A stretch of 64,000 nt of DNA, taken from Diphasiastrum complanatum (Eukaryota; Streptophyta; Lycopodiopsida; Lycopodiales; Lycopodiaceae). Below the pieces are notes generated by a model. It did no database searches. It saw only the letters and a program-made list of their open reading frames with translations, and had not been told where the DNA came from. The stretch lies in NCBI GenBank assembly GCA_029204225.1, contig CM055111.1:4304933-4368932 (forward strand), read 5' to 3'. The first letter of the stretch is position 1; each line of letters starts with the position of its first letter. The position numbers and the translations under genes were made by a program. This document shows, piece by piece, positions 57,711 to 64,000 of this stretch.

Positions 57711-58994
57711 TATCCCAAATCCTCAATTTCCTACTTTGTGAAAACTCCTTGTATTTTTGCAGAGTCACTTTATTCGCTTGTCATTGAGTTGGTTCGTTTT
57801 TGCAAGTCGCAAAATGAAGACACGTGAAGAATGCTAAATATCTGAATCTGACATAGTCGAGTTTTTCACCTATGTGATTCCCGTGTATTCCTATGAGTGA
57901 GTAGGAGTAAGATTAACCCCAACAAGAACCACCCTTATTGAATGAAAGTTGTGAGAGATGTAATTATTGAATGATTGTTGGATCGAATCAATCTCTCACT
58001 TGATTCCAATAGGAAAGATACTATTGATACCATGATGAACATGTAAACCAAAAGATGAATTGATTCCAAACAAGATTTGTGTCACTTTCCACTGTAAGTT
58101 TGCACTAACAAAATCTAGAAAGATCTACCAAGATCTAGAACACAACACTTAGAATCAACTATCACACCAGATCTAGCCAATTGGATTTTTGGCCTTGCTT
58201 TGATCTCCCGTGAAAACACTATAAATTAGAATCTCTCATTGTAAACACTATAAATTAGAATCTCTCATTGTAACATAGGACTATTCTATATAGGCCTACA
58301 TTACTTTTAATTATATAAAACACATATCATGTTTTAATTTTTCATCCACCTACACTTCATTATTCCTTTAATTTGTTTCATGCCACCTTACACAAAATAT
58401 TCTTGATTTGGTGACATAGAAATGCATAAAATAATTGTGTACAAAAGACATATCTTGTCATTATTTGTACCTTGTTACTTCATGACATTTCACACAAAAT
58501 GTTTTTTATTTGTAAATTTTTTCTTACATGACAATTGACATTTTGGTAGTGCAAATGACATTGATTTCACATCATCTCATCTTCATTCCAACTAGCATTA
58601 ATTAGTTAAGCGTGCTTGTAATAACAACCATACATTTGTCATATAATCCGGGGCTATGAACGTCCACCAATAATAATATTACAACATGGTATTTGCGCCT
58701 AAAAGTAATGATTGGTCTATCAGTAAAGAATAATGGCCACCGAATTCCGTACCTAGAGATACGATACGTTCACACAAACTTATGAGGGCAATCATTTCTG
58801 AAGCTCCGCACTACATAAGCACAAACATGACAATAAAGAAAACTTTACGTTTGAATCTCTTGATCAAATATCGGTTCAGCACACGCACAGATCATTCGGA
58901 TATCCTTCAGTTATGGTGGGTCACATGGCATGCCCCTTGGCCTAGGAGGCGGTGGTGGAGGACGAGGTGGTGGTGGATGAGGTGGTGGTGGCGC
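57711..58994. other. No gene recognised
   Basis: AT-rich. A 29-bp tandem duplication (AACACTATAAATTAGAATCT...) lies at 58215-58272. A GGT/GGA-rich stretch (58945-58990) precedes the inverted-repeat element. Confidence 0.4.
58215..58272 (+). repeat. 29-bp tandem duplication
   Basis: Two adjacent copies of AACACTATAAATTAGAATCT CTCATTGTA, exact by eye. Confidence 0.95.
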
Positions 58995-59624
58995 CGAATC
59001 AATATCAAACAAAAAAGTTAGAAACTAGACGATATCGGATGGGTGCACAGGAGTTCGGAACAAGAATATCATGATTGGGTCGGGCGCGCTGAACTGATAT
59101 TAAAAAACAATAACTTTCGAAAGACAAATTTTGTCTTTCAACTTTGACTGCCTGTAACTTTTGAACCGTAACTCGGAATTAGGTCATTCTGGTGCCGTTG
59201 CGAAGCTCTCGTCGAGCTCTTTCCAAAAAAAAAAAACAAAACAAAAAAATAAATTAAAAATCCAAACATCGGATCGGTGCATGCCCTTAGGGTCTGACTG
59301 GGTCAAATTGGTCAACCGCTCATTGAGCCGATATTAGGTTGACCGTTGACTATTGACTGCCCAAAACTTTGATTGAGACTATCTCTTTAACCGTAGCTCG
59401 GAACTGGATCATGTTGGGTGCCGTTGAAAAGCTCTCGTCGAGGGCTTTCTAATGGCGTTGTAATCGTCTCAATCCTAGATGTCTTCTAAGTTACAATTTT
59501 TTTTTTTAACAATAGGCAATATCAGTTTAGTGCGTCCGACCCAATCGTGATATTCCTGTTCCACACTCCCACGGGCCCATTCGATATCGCCTAGTTTTCG
59601 ACTTTTCTGTCTAATATCGGTTCG
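58995..59624. mobile_element. Inverted-repeat (foldback/MITE-like) element
   Basis: Left arm 58995-59101 and right arm 59519-59624 are reverse complements with scattered mismatches: CGAATCAATATC ... GATATCGGATGGG ... GAATATCATGATTGGGTCGG against their inverted partners. The 417-base centre holds direct repeats: GGTGCCGTTG(C/A)(G/A)AAGCTCTCGTCGAG at about 59191 and 59418, and a weaker copy of the arm at 59263-59335. It is richer in G+C than its surroundings. No target-site duplication is certain and no coding region is present. Confidence 0.8.
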
Positions 59625-60159
59625 ACGTGCCCTACCTACATTCTGTAGATGCTGACTTTCTACGCGCGCGCTGGTCTGATACTGGGTTTGCGAATGGCCT
59701 CTGGTACTAAATAAAAACTAAATTAAATATTCTAATTTCTAGAGGGGATATTCTAGATTCTCCCTTTGGCGTGGAGGCAGCCGCTTCTAATCTACAAAGA
59801 TTTCAAAGTGCGTGATCGTTCAAAAAACAACAATCAGCATGGGAAAAGTATGAAGTCTCGGATTCGATCCAAAAATTTAACACAAGAACAATGGCCTATA
59901 CTCACCACCTCCCTCTTGGTAGGTGATTTGACTGAGCCATCAACAAGTTTATGCATCTTATCCTCATCATTTTCCATCAAGCTTGTCCATGATAGGACTG
60001 GCTTTCCCTTGGGAATCCATGTGGAAGAATAAGTCTAAGTGATAGGAGAAACTATCAGTGACTTAAGTATGAAAATCTGATATTCACAAAACAAGAAAAC
60101 AGTTACTCTATCAGCTAGTAGAGTCTTGTACTGCGGAAGCTAATCAAGCTATGAAAATA
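59625..60159. other. Sequence inside the primer site of the 60 kb LTR; no domain recognised
   Basis: A plus-strand open frame 59766-60032 has no recognised domain. On the minus strand, which would be the leader/gag side of the element at 60172, no gag motif is seen. Confidence 0.35.
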
Positions 60160-60171
60160 GCTCTGATACCA
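60160..60171 (-). promoter_or_regulatory. Copia primer binding site, perfect match
   Basis: Minus strand TGGTATCAGAGC, the standard tRNA-iMet copia site, directly next to the LTR end CCAACA. Confidence 0.93.
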
Positions 60172-61431
<1,260 letters not shown>

Positions 61432-61501
61432 ATCAGGGAGTAGGCAAGACTGGATGGTTCAATTAGTGCTTGACCTACTATGGTGTTAGGACCTATTACA
61501 C
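61432..61501 (+). other. Possible remnant of the 5' LTR of the plus-strand copia
   Basis: Only about 70 bases separate the minus-oriented LTR from the plus-strand primer site at 61502; they end ATTACAC. Confidence 0.35.
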
Positions 61502-61513
61502 TGGTATTAGAGC
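61502..61513 (+). promoter_or_regulatory. Copia primer binding site of copia-J
   Basis: TGGTATTAGAGC, one mismatch from the standard site, same variant as copia-B2. Confidence 0.88.
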
Positions 61514-62391
61514 CGTTTCCTTCTTTGGGAGCTTAGTAGCAATAGTAGAGAAATCTATCAAAAGGTAGAAAAGAATTCTCAGACTTTCAGAAATTAGGAG
61601 AGGACATCCATCACTATAGGATCAGAGGTATATCTCTGAAATCTGAGGGCTAGGTTTGAAAGAGATTTTGAAGAGCAGGGCCAACGTCGACAGAACAGCC
61701 TTCTTCCTTAATTTTGGAGTAAAAATTTGGGACAATTTGAGTGGAATTTGGAGCAGATTTCTACTGTAGGTCCAATGCTGGACAGAGGGGGAGAAATTCC
61801 AAGTTTCATCCTTGATTTTGAGTGATTTTCTAGAATCTTTACACCAGATTTTGTGCCTATAGATCAGCGACCAGGTTGGTGAAGAAAAATCAAAATTTTA
61901 GATTGATTTTGGGCCCCAAATCTGAGGAACTTTGGCCAAACAAGATGCTATCAGATCAGCGAGGGTAGGGAGCTACAAACCTTGAAAATTCTTGCATTTT
62001 TTTGGGTCTTTTGTTTGGTTTTTTGGAGCCCCAGTTCTGTAATCAGATCAGTGACCTGTCCTCCTCAGGAATCCAAATTTTTTTGAACCATTTTGGAGTC
62101 TCAAACTGGGATTTTCCAGGATAGCAGGTTTGATTTTTACGGTGGAAGTGCTGAGAGGGTTCTTCTTCATATTTTCTTTGGAAGTACAGTCCTCAGAAAC
62201 AACTAAGTTGTTTTTCCCTTCCTTTGTATAGTTGTAACTTACTCTTTTCGACTTTTTTTTAAGAGGAAACGTCAGGCACTCCTTTTCTATTTCTGAAAAC
62301 GACCACTTCTCCAGGACCTGATCAACCTTTGATAAGAGGCTTTGATGAATTAGAAACGGAATCCCTGAAGTTTAGTAAGGGAAAATAACCT

Positions 62392-62628
62392 ATGGAAGTG
62401 GAAGAACGAAAACAATTCGTCAAAGAGCTCAACGAATTGGTTACCAAGGAACAATTTCTTCACTTGGTAACAAAAGTGGATGAACTGAAACTGGCTTTAG
62501 CCAATTTCAAGTCCAATGTGGATGACTCGTTCGTTGAACTCAAAAGCTTGATTTTGAGTTCCGCGAAAGGAAGCCTTCCCTCCACTTCTCAGTTGTTTTC
62601 CTCAACAATGTCCCGTTTCATGGAATAG
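62392..62628 (+). pseudogene. Coiled-coil ORF of copia-J
   Basis: A 78-codon frame from ATG 62392 (MEVEERKQFVKELNELVTKE), rich in Leu, Lys and Glu with heptad-like spacing (VTKVDELKLALANFK). It resembles the coiled-coil N-terminal part found in some plant retrotransposon gag proteins, but no capsid or zinc motif follows. Its TAG at 62626-62628 lies exactly where RNase H sequence begins, so the end is set by a deletion junction. Function is inference. Confidence 0.5.
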
Positions 62629-62914
62629 TCGCAAGAAAACTTTGATTGCTCTATCTTCTACTGAATTAGAGTATATCGCAGCCTCTCAAGCTACAAAGGA
62701 AGCAGTATGGTTGAAAAACTTACTTTCAGTAAGCACATTGAAATCAAGTATCACTATGTCAAAAGCAAAGTTCTCAACAAAGAGGTTGACTTGCAGTACT
62801 GTCGAACGCAAAATGATAGCAAATATTTTTACTAAAGTATTAATCTTGGATGCACACACAAAATTTTGTGCGAAACTAAGTTTGAAGGTCAAAGTATTCA
62901 TGGATTCAGATTAA
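62629..62914 (+). pseudogene. copia-J RNase H tail with internal deletion
   Basis: The plus strand reads WNSRKKTLIALSSTELEYIAASQATKEAVWLKNLL (about 62622-62727), keeping the catalytic Glu (TELEY). A shift then leads into sequence equivalent to SKHIEIKYHYVKSKVLNKE in a neighbouring frame, and back to FCAKLSLKVKVFMDSD with the stop at 62912-62914. The part with the following catalytic Asp is deleted. Confidence 0.85.
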
Positions 62915-62918
62915 GGAA

Positions 62919-63600
62919 GAGTGTTAGATTATTCTCCTAATTCTCCTACGGACCAAATAGTCAATTTTTCCGACATATCGGACATCATCCGACATATTGT
63001 CGTCCCCGACGAAAGTTGAAGACTTCGGCCACTTCAACCATGTCAATGAAAGACAATTATTTTTCCACTTGAATTAAAGCTACAGACTTGTCCTAACCAT
63101 TTAACAAGTAAATTTCCGGGAAGACCTACCTAGATTGATGCCAGCTCATTATGGCCAACTGGCTATTGCGATCTATGACCTAATAGTTGTCCTATTGGAT
63201 GTCATCAATTGCTTAGTATCAATAACTGATCTTCAAATATTTTATTAGTTTAGTATTATGCTTTGTTCTAGTTTCTTCTCTATCTTAGCTTAGAGCTTAA
63301 TACTGCTACTCATGCTTACTTCTTATCAGCGGAAGCGCAATCAGACATAGTTTTAGTTACTCAGAGATAGCTTAGAGTACGTTGTTTCTATTCGCAATTG
63401 TCTTGTGCTCATCGTCATCTGATTTTGTACATAAAGAAGAATCAATCTATCCTTTTATTCTGTTTAGTATTATGCTAGAATGTATCTATTATGTCCATGT
63501 CTTGTACAAGGGAATCGGAATTATTCCTGACGTGGATAGTCGGTCACTCCAGTTGTATGTGGTTATTAGTTATGCTACGTCATTCTGGACGTGGTCGTAT
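62919..63600 (+). repeat. 3' LTR of copia-J (right end uncertain)
   Basis: It starts TGTTAGATTATTCTCC after the GAAGAG purines. It matches B LTRs at CTTAGAGTACG and GCTACGTCATTCTGG, then similarity fades near 63600. No second copy is available to fix the end. Confidence 0.7.
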
Positions 63601-64000
63601 TAAATAATTAATAATCGTATGACGGCCTAGACCTATAATTGGACATAGGAGCACATGCACGGTGAAGACTGCTTTAATGCAAGAATAGGAGAAGGATAGA
63701 CCTGTATGCATGCTTAAATGCATGTTGCATGCGTAACCAATGATTTTGATCAGTAGAATTCTTGCATGTGACTATTTTTGGCAATTCTATATCAAAAAGC
63801 AGATTTCCTAGCAACTAGGCTATTTACAAAAAAATTTTACTTTTTTGGAAAAGTCAATGCATGTCGAGTTAGTTCCATGTAGGATCTCTCAAAATGGTAT
63901 CGATTTGTGACAGTGGCTATGTTTTTGCAAAATCGATTTGATTAATCGATTTTCACAGTTGGTCCATTTCGAACGGATTTCGAAAATCTTAATTTTTCGT
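63601..64000. other. No gene recognised
   Basis: Possible decayed LTR remainder and flanking sequence. ATCGATTTGATTAATCGATTTTC near 63940 is a short imperfect inverted repeat. Confidence 0.35.

Larger units (their letters stand above)
61502..63600 (+). mobile_element. Internally deleted plus-strand copia (copia-J)
   Basis: Primer site 61502-61513, about 880 bases of leader, a short coiled-coil ORF (62392-62628), a direct jump to the RNase H tail (62629-62914), then a 3' LTR from 62919. Gag body, protease, integrase and RT are missing. The 5' LTR is cut off by the opposite-strand LTR. Confidence 0.8.

Noticed and set aside
59766-60032. 88-codon plus ORF near the copia primer site
   Set aside because: No domain and no relation to either neighbouring element's reading frame.

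Overview
This window looks like gene-poor nuclear DNA of a land plant with a repeat-rich genome. It holds layered fragments of LTR retrotransposons: Ty1/copia elements with the initiator-Met primer site TGGTATCAGAGC, and Ty3/gypsy elements with a tRNA-Asp type primer site. It also has plant telomere-type CCCTAAA repeats, tRNA-derived SINEs and very long GA/CT microsatellites. The sequence is AT-rich. I see no intact single-copy host gene, rRNA or tRNA gene. Species cannot be read from the sequence; nothing points to bacteria, an organelle or an animal. Nearly every coding stretch carries stops, frameshifts or deletions, so entries are mostly pseudogenes inside mobile elements.

Layout. 1-1612: edge fragment of an unknown gene, a GA array and a decayed copia piece. 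1613-13550: long minus-strand gypsy element (gypsy-1) with gag, protease, RT/RNase H, integrase, then about 5 kb holding two minisatellites, two extra sense ORFs, a polypurine tract and a truncated 3' LTR. 13551-18150: 5' half of a second minus-strand gypsy (gypsy-2) with a clear tRNA-Asp primer site. 18155-22500: plus-strand copia-A, 5'-truncated but otherwise full. 22640-23344: copia-E with two zinc knuckles and protease. 23345-29545: copia-B cluster (B1 and B2 on minus, an inverted LTR B3 on plus), which makes a large palindrome. 29546-34980: mostly unassigned DNA with two SINEs that have visible target-site duplications.

32660-34255 and 45535-46945 are inverted copies of one repeat; one carries a SINE and the other is the empty site. 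Between them lie copia-C, gypsy-H, small copia ends and copia-F (40050-43394), in which RT and RNase H are missing and an open non-copia segment takes their place. 48259-55030: copia fragments, a 5' gypsy fragment related to gypsy-1 (gypsy-1b), and minus-strand copia-D. 57225-57710: interstitial telomere-like repeats. 58995-59624: GC-richer element with about 105-bp inverted ends and internal direct repeats. 60160-63600: an inverted copia LTR with a giant GA array, then an internally deleted plus-strand copia derivative.

The genes do not form a cellular pathway. They are the replication modules of retrotransposons (gag particle protein, aspartic protease, RT/RNase H, integrase), most now dead. 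The best leads are the copia-F foreign segment, the extra ORFs of gypsy-1, the SINE full/empty-site pair, the 59 kb inverted-repeat element and a CACACGTGTG palindrome recurring in copia LTRs.
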